Origin: Desulfuromonadales bacterium | GTDB taxonomy: Bacteria; Desulfobacterota; Desulfuromonadia; Desulfuromonadales; JACZKF01 | Length of the DNA stretch: 8,506 nucleotides | NCBI GenBank assembly: GCA_014860175.1 | Contig: JACZKF010000557.1 | Span: 1-8,506, forward strand | Direction of reading: 5' to 3' | Shown here: piece after piece, positions 1-7,191 of the stretch | How positions within the stretch are numbered: the first letter of the stretch is position 1 | How the letters are laid out: every line of letters begins with the position of its first letter | The notes under the pieces: model-generated | What the model saw: the letters and a program-made list of their open reading frames with translations, nothing else | The model's database searches: none | What the model was told of the DNA's origin: nothing | Position numbers and translations under genes: made by a program

Positions 1-1
1 C

Positions 2-1225
2 CCCCCCGCAGCTGTCAAACCGCCCCCGCCGGCGGCGGTGACGAGCCGGCCGGGAACTTCGCCGGCATCGGGCATGGCTGAGCTGACCGGCCTTCGTCTC
101 TGGTCCAACCCAGGGTACACCCGGGTGGTCCTTGACCTGTCGGCGGAGGCCGAGTTTACGGCCAACTTTCTCCCCGGCGACCCCGGTGCCGGCCGGGTGC
201 CACGACTGTATGTCGATATCCGCAGGGCCGTGCCGGGACAGGGGGTGGCCGAGCTGACCCAGGTGCGCGACGGTCTGCTGACCCAGGTGCGGACCGGGCG
301 CTTCGATGGGGAGACGATCCGGGTCGTCCTCGATCTGGTCAGTCTCAAGGACTACAAGATCTTTCCGCTTTCCGATCCGGCCCGCATCGTTCTCGATGTC
401 ACCGGCGATCAGCCGACCCTCTCCGCCGACCACCCGCAGCTGACCGCCCCCGCCAAACAGGAGAAGGATCCTGTCGTCGCCAGGGAGCGCCACCCGGTGC
501 CGCCGCCGGTCCAGGCGCAAGCGCCGAACGCCGGCCCGGTGCTGCGCCGGGTGGTGGTCGACGCCGGCCATGGCGGCAAGGATCCGGGAGCGGTCGGCCC
601 CGGCGGGACGATGGAAAAGGACATCACCCTGGCCCTGGCCAAGCTGCTGGCCAGCAAGCTCAGACAGGAGATCGGCTGTGAGGTTATCCTTACCCGCAAC
701 AGCGACGTCTTTCTGCCGCTGGAAGAGCGCACGGCTATTGCCAACCGGGTCGGCGCCGACCTGTTCATTTCCGTGCATGCCAACGCCGCTCCCAATCGCA
801 ACGCCTATGGGATCGAGACCTATTATCTGAATTTCTCCCGCAGTGACAAGGCGGCGGCAGTGGCCGCCCGGGAAAACGGCACCTCCCTCAAACAGGTCGG
901 TGACCTGGAACTGATCCTCTTCGATCTGATGGCCAACAGCAAGATTAATGAATCAAGCCGCCTGGCAGCGGAGATCCAGAAGAGCCTGGTTACCAACCTG
1001 CGCCGGGATTTTACCGAGGTCAAGGACTTGGGGGTGCGCCAGGGGCCGTTTTACGTGCTGCTCGGGGCGACCATGCCGTCGGTGCTGGTCGAGGCCGGTT
1101 TCATCAGTCACTCGCGGGAGGAGGTGCGCCTGAAGGACGTCAAATTTCAGGAGAAAACCGCCACGGCCATCGTCCGGGGCGTCCAGCAATTTGCCAACTC
1201 GCTACGGATGGTCGCTGCCCAATGA
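2..1225 (+). CDS. N-acetylmuramoyl-L-alanine amidase with AMIN domain (5' end cut by window edge)
   Basis: This is a zinc-dependent peptidoglycan amidase that cleaves the bond between N-acetylmuramic acid and the stem-peptide L-alanine in the periplasm, typically during daughter-cell separation. The frame is open to the left edge, so the signal peptide and true start lie upstream. Counting residues from the GTG at 38, a Pro/Ala-rich linker is followed by an AMIN domain (about 15-123), which targets such enzymes to peptidoglycan or the septum, a second proline-rich linker (about 136-166), and the Amidase_3 catalytic domain (about 171-390). Expected catalytic residues are present: zinc ligands His178 (DAGHGG), Glu193 (MEKD) and His247 (SVHANA), and catalytic Glu352 (VEAGF). 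The stop overlaps the glnD start as ATGA, which suggests translational coupling. The family and activity are firm. An AmiC-like septal role is inferred from domain order. Confidence 0.93.
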   Translation, partial: PPAAVKPPPPAAVTSRPGTSPASGMAELTGLRLWSNPGYTRVVLDLSAEAEFTANFLPGDPGAGRVPRLYVDIRRAVPGQGVAELTQVRDGLLTQVRTGRFDGETIRVVLDLVSLKDYKIFPLSDPARIVLDVTGDQPTLSADHPQLTAPAKQEKDPVVARERHPVPPPVQAQAPNAGPVLRRVVVDAGHGGKDPGAVGPGGTMEKDITLALAKLLASKLRQEIGCEVILTRNSDVFLPLEERTAIANRVGADLFISVHANAAPNRNAYGIETYYLNFSRSDKAAAVAARENGTSLKQVGDLELILFDLMANSKINESSRLAAEIQKSLVTNLRRDFTEVKDLGVRQGPFYVLLGATMPSVLVEAGFISHSREEVRLKDVKFQEKTATAIVRGVQQFANSLRMVAAQ

Positions 1226-3927
1226 ACCAGATTCCGGTGGAAAAATCCGAATCGTTCTTCTCCCGCGAAGTTCTCGATCCGGCCATTCCCTACGCCCAGC
1301 GCCAGAAGATGCTGGTCGAGGCTTCCCGCGCGTTTCTGACCTATCACCAGGAACTGATCCGGGAGCGACACCGAGGCGGTGAGAGCGGGCGGCTGGTCGT
1401 CGGCAGTTTGACCTCTCTGATCGACACCCTGATCCGCAACCTGTACCGCAGCGCTTCGGCCGATCTCAGCCGGGACGGCTCCCCCCCCTGCACCCTGATC
1501 TGCCTGGGGGGGTACGGGCGCGGCGAACTCAACCCCCGCTCCGATATCGATCTGATGTTTTTCCACACCGGCCGGGAGAAAGAGTTTGCCCAACAGGTGG
1601 CCGAGCGGATTCTCTACCTGCTGTGGGACATCGGTCTCGAGGTCGGTTACAGCGTGCGCACGGCCAAAGACTGCCTGGAGATGGCCGATAAGGACATCAC
1701 CGCCCGCACCGCCTTGCTTGATTCGCGCTATCTGGTGGGGGACGAGGGGAGCTACCAGGAGTACATCCGGACCGTCATCGAGGTGGTCCTGGGGAAGAAC
1801 AGCCAAGCCTTCATCCGCGACAAGCTGGAAGAGAATACCCGGCGGCTGCGCAAGTACGGCTCCACCGTCTACCTGCTGGAGCCGAACATCAAGGAGGGGG
1901 AGGGGGGGCTGCGCGATCTGCACACCGCCTTGTGGATCGCCATGGTCAAGTTCAAGGCCCGCTCCCTGCGCGAACTGATCATCAAGGGGGTGCTGACCGA
2001 GCGCGAGGGGAAAGAGTTCGAGGACGCCCTCGACTACCTGTGGCGCCTGCGCAACGAACTCCATTATCTCTCCGGCCGCAAAAACGATCAGCTGCATTTC
2101 GACCAGCAGGAGAAGATTGCCCAGTTTCTCGGCTATCAGGACCAGCGCGGCACCCTCGCCGTCGAGCAGTTCATGCAGGATTACTACTCGCATGCCACCC
2201 GGGTGGAGCACATGGCCTCGTCGCTGATCGCCAAAGTGACCCAGCAGGACGAGCCGTCTTTTCGCATTCTCGGCTATCTTACCCGCCGGGTGGTGGAGGA
2301 AGATTTCTACGTTCTGCGGGGCGAGCTGTGGCCCATGCGGCGCGATCTGTTCGAGCGCCAGCCAGCCCGGATCATGCGTGCCTTTCTCCTGGCCCAGCGG
2401 CACAAGGTCAAGCTCAGCCTCAGCCTCAAGTCGATGATTCGCGACAATCTGCACCGGATCAACGACAAGGTCCGCCGCTCGGAAGCGATGCGCGACGACT
2501 TCCTGGAGATCCTGCGCGGCAGCCGGGGGGTGGCGGAAACTCTCAAGCTGATGCACCATCTGCAGGTCCTCAATCAGTTCATCCCCGAGTTTGGCCACAT
2601 CTACTGCAAGGTGCAGCACGACGCCTATCACATCTATACGGTGGATATTCACTCCCTGTTTGCCGTGGAGGAGATTACCCGGCTGTGGCAGGGGGAGTAC
2701 CAGGAGAAAAAACCGCTCCTCACCCAGGTGGCCAACGACATCGAGAAACGGGAGTTGCTGCTCCTGTCGGTCCTGTTTCACGATATCGGCAAAGGGGAGG
2801 GGAAGGATCATTGCAACAAGGGGGGGGAGATGATCCCGACCATCGCCCGGCGCCTCGGCCTGAACCGCGAGGACAGCGATCGGCTCGAATTTCTGGTGCG
2901 CAACCACCTGCAGATGGCCCACATCTCCCAGCGCCGCGATCTGCACGATGACAAGCTGATCATCCAGTTCGCTCAGCGGATGGGGATGAGTGAAAACCTG
3001 AAGATGCTCTATCTGCTCACCTTTGCCGACATCAAGGCGGTGGGGCCGGACGTCTGGTCGGAATGGAAAGGGATGCTGCTGCAGGAGCTGTACGAGAAGA
3101 GCTACGAGATCCTCGAGCGGGGCAACTTCCAGATGGAGCAGCGCTCGGAGAAGATGCGCAACCGCAAGCGCAAGGTGGTCGCCCTGCTGGAGGAGGAATT
3201 CGGCGCCAAGACGGTCAAGGAGGTGCTCAAGCAGATGAGCACCCGCTACCTTCTCTCCCATCGTTCGAAGGAGATCGCCGGGCACATCCGGGTGGTCCTC
3301 TCCCGCAAGGAGCGGCCTTTGGTGATGACGGTGGAACATGAGGAGGCGGCCCAGTACTCTACCCTGACCATCTCCACCCTCGACATCCCGGGGCTGTTTT
3401 CCAAAATCACCGGGGTGATGGCGGCCAACGGCATCAACATCCTCGGCGCCCAGATCTCCACCATGAGCAACGGCATCGCCCTCGACACGCTGCAGGTCCG
3501 CAGTCCGGGAGGGGAGATCATCGACGATGAAAAAAAATGGCGGAAAGTCGAGGAAGACCTGACCGCCGTCATCGAAGGGCGGGTGCGGGTCGAGGACCTG
3601 GTGAAAAAACGCCACCGGTCGAACTTTCTGCCGACCCCCTCGCGCCCCCGCTTCCCCAACAAAGTGGAATTCGACAACCAGATCTCCGACGAGTACACGG
3701 TCATCGACATCTTCGCTCACGACCGGGTCGGTTTGCTTTACCAGATCACCCGGACCCTCAAGGAGCTCGGGCTCTATATCGGGGTTTCGAAGATCTCCAC
3801 CAAAGTCGACCAGGTCCTCGACACCTTCTACGTCCAGGACATCTTCGGCCAGAAACTGACCGCCCCGGAAAAGATCGAAGAGGCCCGGCGGAGGCTGCTG
3901 GAATGTTTGGATGAGCAAAATGCGTGA
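1222..3927 (+). CDS. glnD: [Protein-PII] uridylyltransferase / uridylyl-removing enzyme
   Basis: GlnD is the cytoplasmic nitrogen sensor. It uridylylates PII (GlnB/GlnK) when glutamine is low and removes UMP when glutamine is high, thereby controlling glutamine synthetase and nitrogen-regulated transcription. The 901-residue length is normal for the family. Domains in order: a nucleotidyltransferase domain with the GGYGRGEL signature (96-103) and the metal-binding SDIDL (107-111); the conserved block PNIKEGEGGLRDLHT (221-235); an HD hydrolase domain with His476, the His520-Asp521 pair in LFHDIGKG, and Asp603; and two C-terminal ACT domains (about 713-789 and 826-898) that bind glutamine. All key residues are intact, so both activities are expected. 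The start ATG lies inside the amidase stop (ATGA) with no good ribosome binding site of its own, so it is probably translated by coupling. The last two codons and the stop fall in the first unit of a heptad repeat. Confidence 0.97.
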   Translation: MNQIPVEKSESFFSREVLDPAIPYAQRQKMLVEASRAFLTYHQELIRERHRGGESGRLVVGSLTSLIDTLIRNLYRSASADLSRDGSPPCTLICLGGYGRGELNPRSDIDLMFFHTGREKEFAQQVAERILYLLWDIGLEVGYSVRTAKDCLEMADKDITARTALLDSRYLVGDEGSYQEYIRTVIEVVLGKNSQAFIRDKLEENTRRLRKYGSTVYLLEPNIKEGEGGLRDLHTALWIAMVKFKARSLRELIIKGVLTEREGKEFEDALDYLWRLRNELHYLSGRKNDQLHFDQQEKIAQFLGYQDQRGTLAVEQFMQDYYSHATRVEHMASSLIAKVTQQDEPSFRILGYLTRRVVEEDFYVLRGELWPMRRDLFERQPARIMRAFLLAQRHKVKLSLSLKSMIRDNLHRINDKVRRSEAMRDDFLEILRGSRGVAETLKLMHHLQVLNQFIPEFGHIYCKVQHDAYHIYTVDIHSLFAVEEITRLWQGEYQEKKPLLTQVANDIEKRELLLLSVLFHDIGKGEGKDHCNKGGEMIPTIARRLGLNREDSDRLEFLVRNHLQMAHISQRRDLHDDKLIIQFAQRMGMSENLKMLYLLTFADIKAVGPDVWSEWKGMLLQELYEKSYEILERGNFQMEQRSEKMRNRKRKVVALLEEEFGAKTVKEVLKQMSTRYLLSHRSKEIAGHIRVVLSRKERPLVMTVEHEEAAQYSTLTISTLDIPGLFSKITGVMAANGINILGAQISTMSNGIALDTLQVRSPGGEIIDDEKKWRKVEEDLTAVIEGRVRVEDLVKKRHRSNFLPTPSRPRFPNKVEFDNQISDEYTVIDIFAHDRVGLLYQITRTLKELGLYIGVSKISTKVDQVLDTFYVQDIFGQKLTAPEKIEEARRRLLECLDEQNA

Positions 3928-3987
3928 TGCGTGATGCGTGATGAGGAACCACATCATCCCATTACTTATTACACATCACACATCACG
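3921..3987. repeat. Heptanucleotide TGCGTGA repeat forming a long imperfect hairpin
   Basis: Three exact tandem copies of TGCGTGA (3921-3941) are followed after a spacer by two inverted, slightly diverged copies (ACACATC, 3971-3984, then ACG). The arms 3930-3945 and 3972-3987 can pair at 14 of 16 positions, leaving a 26-base loop. Most of the glnD-xerD spacer consists of this element. The glnD stop codon (3925-3927) lies in the first unit. The element resembles the short tandem heptad repeats (STRR type) known from cyanobacteria and recurs, to my recollection, as similar heptads in intergenic regions of several bacterial groups. It may act as a transcript stabiliser or attenuator; there is no T-tract of the intrinsic-terminator kind. 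Confidence 0.8.
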
Positions 3988-4001
3988 TTTCTGAGAGCTG
4001 A

Positions 4002-4886
4002 ATGAATCAATTTCTCGACAATTTCCTCAACTACCTGACCGTCGAACGCGGGCTGGCGAAGAACACTCTCGACGCCTATGGCCGGGATTTGGCGCGCTAT
4101 CTCGATTTTCTCGAGAAGGAAGCGGTCGGCCATCCGGATCAGGTAACGGCCGCCGGGGTGCTGCGCTTTCTGGCGCTGCTCAAGGAACAGGGGCTGGCGG
4201 CGCGCAGCCGAGCCCGCGCCCTGGTGGCGCTGCGGACGTTTCACAAATTTCTGTTGACCGAGGGGGTTGCCGCCACCAACCCGACCACCCGCATCGAAGC
4301 CCCCAAGAGCCTGCACCCGCTCCCCCACACCCTTTCGCCGAGCGAGGTCGAGCGGCTGTTGGCGGCGCCGGTGGGGGAGGAGAGCCGCGACCTGCGCGAC
4401 CGGGCGATGCTGGAGATCCTCTATGCCACCGGCTTGCGGGTTTCGGAACTGGTGGGGCTCCAACTTGGTGATCTTCAACTCGATATCGGCTATCTGATCG
4501 CCTTCGGCAAGCGGAGCAAACAGCGAATCATTCCGCTGGGCGAGGCGGCCTTGGCCGAACTGCGCCACTATCTGGAATTGGGACGCCCGTTTCTCGACCG
4601 CCAGGAGAGCCGCCATCTGTTTCTCAACCGGCGCGGCCAGGGGTTGACACGCCAGGGGTTCTGGAAGATTATGAAGCGCCGCGCCCTGGAGGCAGGCATC
4701 CGCAAGAAGATCACGCCCCACACCTTGCGCCACTCCTTCGCCACCCACCTGTTGGAAAATGGTGCGGATCTGCGTTCGGTGCAGACGATGCTGGGGCATG
4801 CGGACATTTCCACGACCCAGATCTACACTCATGTCACCCGCGAGCGGCTGAAGCGGATCCACGAACAGTTCCACCCGCGGGGGTAA
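4002..4886 (+). CDS. xerD: Tyrosine recombinase XerD
   Basis: XerD is a site-specific tyrosine recombinase that acts with XerC at dif, near the terminus, to resolve chromosome dimers at division under FtsK control. The 294-residue protein has the N-terminal SAM-like core-binding domain (about 3-87) and the C-terminal catalytic domain (about 108-285). The full active site is visible: Arg146 (ATGLRVSEL), Lys170 (FGKRSK), His240 and Arg243 (HTLRH), His266 (LGHADIS) and the nucleophile Tyr275 (QIYTH), at almost the same positions as in E. coli XerD. XerD rather than XerC is favoured by the TRQGFW segment and by the C-terminal tail ending HEQFHPRG, like the HPR-ending tail of E. coli XerD. A weak ribosome binding site (GAGAG, 3993-3997) precedes the ATG. 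It is chromosomal housekeeping rather than a phage integrase: no attachment site or phage gene is nearby. Heptad repeats flank it on both sides. Confidence 0.94.
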   Translation: MNQFLDNFLNYLTVERGLAKNTLDAYGRDLARYLDFLEKEAVGHPDQVTAAGVLRFLALLKEQGLAARSRARALVALRTFHKFLLTEGVAATNPTTRIEAPKSLHPLPHTLSPSEVERLLAAPVGEESRDLRDRAMLEILYATGLRVSELVGLQLGDLQLDIGYLIAFGKRSKQRIIPLGEAALAELRHYLELGRPFLDRQESRHLFLNRRGQGLTRQGFWKIMKRRALEAGIRKKITPHTLRHSFATHLLENGADLRSVQTMLGHADISTTQIYTHVTRERLKRIHEQFHPRG

Positions 4887-4892
4887 CTGCAA

Positions 4893-4913
4893 TTTTGAGT
4901 TTTGAATTTTGAG
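4893..4913. repeat. AT-rich heptanucleotide TTTTGAR tandem repeat
   Basis: Three contiguous seven-base units, TTTTGAG, TTTTGAA and TTTTGAG, lie seven bases after the xerD stop, followed by a degenerate TTGAAAA. The stretch is sharply AT-rich against GC-rich surroundings. It shares the seven-base period of the repeat upstream of xerD but has a different sequence and no clear inverted partner. Heptads of the AATTCAAA kind recur, in my recollection, between genes in other bacteria. Its function is unknown; it lies where an apgM promoter or UP-like element could sit. Confidence 0.7.
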
Positions 4914-4922
4914 TTGAAAACG

Positions 4923-4952
4923 ATGAAAAGAATATTAACGAGGTTGAGATGA
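4923..4952 (+). other. Nine-codon upstream ORF overlapping the apgM-like start
   Basis: An ATG at 4923 opens a nine-codon frame encoding MKRILTRLR. Its TGA (4950-4952) overlaps the apgM-like ATG (4949-4951) as ATGA. It could be a coupling mini-cistron or leader peptide that delivers ribosomes to the next start, or it could be chance. No strong ribosome binding site precedes it, whereas the AACGAGG sequence within it (4938-4943) serves the downstream ATG. Expression is unproven. Confidence 0.25.
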
Positions 4953-6157
4953 AATACATTGTGCTTCTTGGCGATGGAATGGCGGATGAGCCGATCGAGG
5001 CGTTGGGGGGGAAGACGCCGCTGCAGCATGCCCGCACCCCGCGCATGGACGAACTCGCCCGACGGGGCCGCCTCGGTCTGGTCGAGACCGTCCCCCGGGG
5101 GTTTCACCCGGGGAGCGACGTCGCCAACCTGTCGGTCTTTGGCTACGATCCGGCCGCCTGTTACAGCGGTCGCTCCCCCTTGGAAGCAGCAAGCATGGGG
5201 GTGGAGCTGGGGCCCGAGGACGTTGCCTTTCGCCTCAACCTGGTGGAGTTGACCCCCCATGCCGGCCACCTCTACATGGGCGACTTTTCCGCCGGCCACA
5301 TCGCCACCGAGGAGGCCCGGGAGCTGATTGCCGCCCTGCAGGAAGATCTCGGCGGCGATGAGTTCACCTTCTACCCCGGCGTCTCCTACCGCCATCTGAT
5401 GGTCTGGCATGGCGGCCCTGATAATCTGAAGTTCACCCCGCCGCACGACTTGACCATGCAGCCGATCGAGGAGCACCTGCCGCAGGGGGAGCGGGCGGAG
5501 AGATTGATCCACCTGACCAGCGACGCCCAGATCCTGCTGCATCAGCATCCGGTCAACCAGCGGCGCAAGCGGGAAGGGGAGCCGCAGGCCAACTCGATCT
5601 GGCTGTGGGGGCACGGGCGGGCGCCGAAAATGTCGACCTACCGGGAGATGTTCGGGCTGACCGGGGCGGTGATCTCGGCCGTCGACCTGATCCGCGGCAT
5701 CGGCATTTTCGCCGGCCTCGAGTCGATCAAGGTCCCTGGCGCCACCGGCTACATCGACACCAACTACCGGGGGAAGGCCGAGTACGCTCTCGAGGCGCTG
5801 AAGAGCCGCGACTTCGTCTACCTGCACGTCGAGGCGCCGGACGAGGCGGCCCACGCCGGCAACCTGGAGGACAAGATCACCGCCATCGAGCGCTTCGATG
5901 AACTGGTGGTCGGCACCGTCCTCGACGGCCTGCCCAGCCTCGGCGACTACCGGGTGCTGATCCTCCCCGACCACCCGACCCCGGTCGAGCGCCGCACCCA
6001 CACCCGCGACCCGGTCCCCTTCATCCTCTATGGTTCGGCCGGCGAGTTCCCGCCCAACCGTCAGGCGCAGGGGTACAGCGAGGCGGAGGCGAAGGCGAGC
6101 AACATCGTTGTCGATCCCGGCTACCTTCTGATGCGCCAGTTCGTCGAGGGGAAATAA
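4949..6157 (+). CDS. ApgM-family enzyme: cofactor-independent phosphoglycerate mutase (archaeal type) or proposed homoserine kinase
   Basis: This cytoplasmic, metal-dependent enzyme of the alkaline phosphatase superfamily is related to archaeal-type 2,3-bisphosphoglycerate-independent phosphoglycerate mutase, which interconverts 3- and 2-phosphoglycerate through a phosphoserine. A bacterial subgroup (TIGR02535) has been proposed to be a homoserine kinase in organisms lacking ThrB. The 402-residue length fits both. Probable metal and catalytic residues are in place: Asp9 (LLGDGMAD), nucleophile Ser56 (HPGSDVANLSVFGYDP), Asp298 and His302 (EAPDEAAHAG), Asp341-His342 (LPDHPTP) and His351. The block CYSGRSPLEAAS (71-82) is typical of the family. 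An AGG in AACGAGG precedes the ATG. It follows xerD after 62 bases and probably belongs to the same transcription unit, although the spacer could hold a promoter. Sequence alone does not separate the two activities, so no gene symbol is given. Confidence 0.9.
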   Translation: MKYIVLLGDGMADEPIEALGGKTPLQHARTPRMDELARRGRLGLVETVPRGFHPGSDVANLSVFGYDPAACYSGRSPLEAASMGVELGPEDVAFRLNLVELTPHAGHLYMGDFSAGHIATEEARELIAALQEDLGGDEFTFYPGVSYRHLMVWHGGPDNLKFTPPHDLTMQPIEEHLPQGERAERLIHLTSDAQILLHQHPVNQRRKREGEPQANSIWLWGHGRAPKMSTYREMFGLTGAVISAVDLIRGIGIFAGLESIKVPGATGYIDTNYRGKAEYALEALKSRDFVYLHVEAPDEAAHAGNLEDKITAIERFDELVVGTVLDGLPSLGDYRVLILPDHPTPVERRTHTRDPVPFILYGSAGEFPPNRQAQGYSEAEAKASNIVVDPGYLLMRQFVEGK

Positions 6158-6162
6158 TCGGA

Positions 6163-6191
6163 TTGACATCTTCGGCTGAAAGTCTTTCAAT
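6163..6191 (+). promoter_or_regulatory. Candidate sigma-70 promoter for the outer-membrane protein gene
   Basis: A perfect -35 hexamer TTGACA (6163-6168) is followed after 17 bases by TTCAAT (6186-6191), a four-of-six match to TATAAT, in an AT-rich stretch just after the apgM-like stop. Transcription would start near 6198 and give a leader of about 50 bases. The strong -35 and correct spacing support it; the weak -10 limits confidence. Confidence 0.45.
6177..6189. promoter_or_regulatory. Perfect 13-base palindrome inside the promoter (possible operator)
   Basis: TGAAAG and CTTTCA form an exact inverted repeat around one central T. It sits in the promoter spacer and overlaps the proposed -10 element. 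A dimeric repressor bound here would block RNA polymerase. No regulator gene is adjacent, and the half-sites are not ones I can assign to a known family. Confidence 0.3.
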
Positions 6192-6236
6192 TACATTTTA
6201 ATCCCCCGTGTCATTTGCTGCTGTGCCTGCCATGCA

Positions 6237-6242
6237 AGGAGG
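6237..6242 (+). promoter_or_regulatory. Strong ribosome binding site fixing the start at 6250
   Basis: AGGAGG lies seven bases before the ATG at 6250. It rules out the in-frame GTG at 6208, which has no comparable site and would put 14 non-signal residues in front of the signal peptide. Confidence 0.8.
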
Positions 6243-6249
6243 AAGACTG

Positions 6250-7182
6250 ATGCTGCGTTTCGTTGCCGGATCTTTGGCCGCCCTCGTCCTCACCGTTGCC
6301 ACCCCGGCCTGGTCTCTTGACCAGCCGGCAGTCAATCTCGGCTTCACCAGCTTTCTCGATGGCGGCCCCCCCGCCGGCCCCGGTTTTTACTTCACCGAGT
6401 ACCTTCAGTACTACCGGGCCGACAGGTTGACCGACAACCGGGGGGGCAAACTCCTCCCGGCCCCCTCCGATCCAGAGATCGAGGCCTGGGTCTCCCTCAG
6501 CCAGTTCATCTACCAGTCGAACACCCCGGTCCTGCTCGGCGGCAAGTGGGGGCTTGACGTGATCGTGCCATTGGTGTCCGTTGACACCGACAGCCCTTAC
6601 CTGTCGGACAATGGCACCGGCCTGGGCGACATCCTGGTCGGCCCCTTCCTGCAGTGGGACCCGATCATGGGGGCGAACGGCCCGCGCTTCATGCACCGCA
6701 TCGAACTGCAGATGATCTTCCCCACCGGCCGCTACGACGAAGACAAGAATCTCAACCCCGGGAGCAATCACTTCTCCTTCAACCCCTACTGGGCCGCCAC
6801 CCTCTTCGTCACCCCCCGGCTGACCGCTTCCTGGCGCCTGCACTATCTCTGGAACGACGAGAACGACGATACCAAGGTGAAGCCCGGTCAGGCGGTGCAC
6901 GCCAACTTTGCCACCGAATATGCGGTGATTCCGAACATCCTGCGTCTGGGGGTGAACGGCTACTACCTGCGGCAAGTGAGCGACTCGGAAATCGACGGCA
7001 GAAAGGTTTCCAGTAGCGATGGACCGATTTTCGGCCGGGAGCGGGTCCTCGCCATCGGCCCCGGCGCCATTTGGCACCTCTCCCGCGACAGCCATCTCTT
7101 CTTCAACGCCTATTTCGAGACCGAGGCGCGGCTGCGCCCCGAGGGAGAGCGGTATCTCCTGCGGTTTGTCCACCATTTTTAA
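6250..7182 (+). CDS. Outer-membrane beta-barrel protein of the phenol-degradation MetA/SphA-like 'transporter' family
   Basis: This is a secreted 310-residue protein, probably an outer-membrane barrel. The N-terminus has a signal peptide: Arg3, a hydrophobic core (about residues 4-17), and likely cleavage after AWS at 20-22. The mature part is rich in alternating aromatic/hydrophobic strands with Asp/Asn/Gly-rich turns, and contains family-like segments GTGLGDILVGPFLQW and FPTGRYD followed by strands such as FNPYWAATLFVTP. The C-terminus ends in Phe (RFVHHF), as expected of a BamA-recognised beta-signal. PF13557-type members are annotated as transporters linked to aromatic-compound uptake, but substrates are mostly unproven, so none is assigned. 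It has its own candidate promoter with a palindrome, and a GC-rich hairpin starts ten bases after its stop, so it may be a single-gene unit. Confidence 0.72.
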   Translation: MLRFVAGSLAALVLTVATPAWSLDQPAVNLGFTSFLDGGPPAGPGFYFTEYLQYYRADRLTDNRGGKLLPAPSDPEIEAWVSLSQFIYQSNTPVLLGGKWGLDVIVPLVSVDTDSPYLSDNGTGLGDILVGPFLQWDPIMGANGPRFMHRIELQMIFPTGRYDEDKNLNPGSNHFSFNPYWAATLFVTPRLTASWRLHYLWNDENDDTKVKPGQAVHANFATEYAVIPNILRLGVNGYYLRQVSDSEIDGRKVSSSDGPIFGRERVLAIGPGAIWHLSRDSHLFFNAYFETEARLRPEGERYLLRFVHHF

Positions 7183-7191
7183 CAGGGCTGA

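Noticed and set aside
38..40. GTG at 38 as the true start of the amidase
   Set aside because: The frame is open to the window edge with a continuing Pro/Ala-rich linker, and a periplasmic amidase needs a signal peptide, which is absent after this codon.
1147..3957. A very long open frame (936 codons) on the minus strand opposite glnD
   Set aside because: It mirrors glnD, a certain gene, codon for codon. Strong G/C at third positions removes stops from the opposite strand. The product has no recognisable domain and its start runs through the heptad repeat.
3921..4913. Repeats flanking xerD as a CRISPR array or integron/att sites
   Set aside because: Units are seven bases and contiguous, without spacers; the two sides differ in sequence, so they are neither CRISPR nor target duplications.
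4909..4938. TTGAGT / TATTAA as a promoter for the apgM-like gene
   Set aside because: Transcription would begin only a few bases before the ATG and remove the ribosome binding site; the AT-rich repeat produces such hexamers by chance.
6208..6249. GTG at 6208 as the start of the outer-membrane protein
   Set aside because: The AGGAGG site is placed for the ATG at 6250, which begins directly with the signal peptide.
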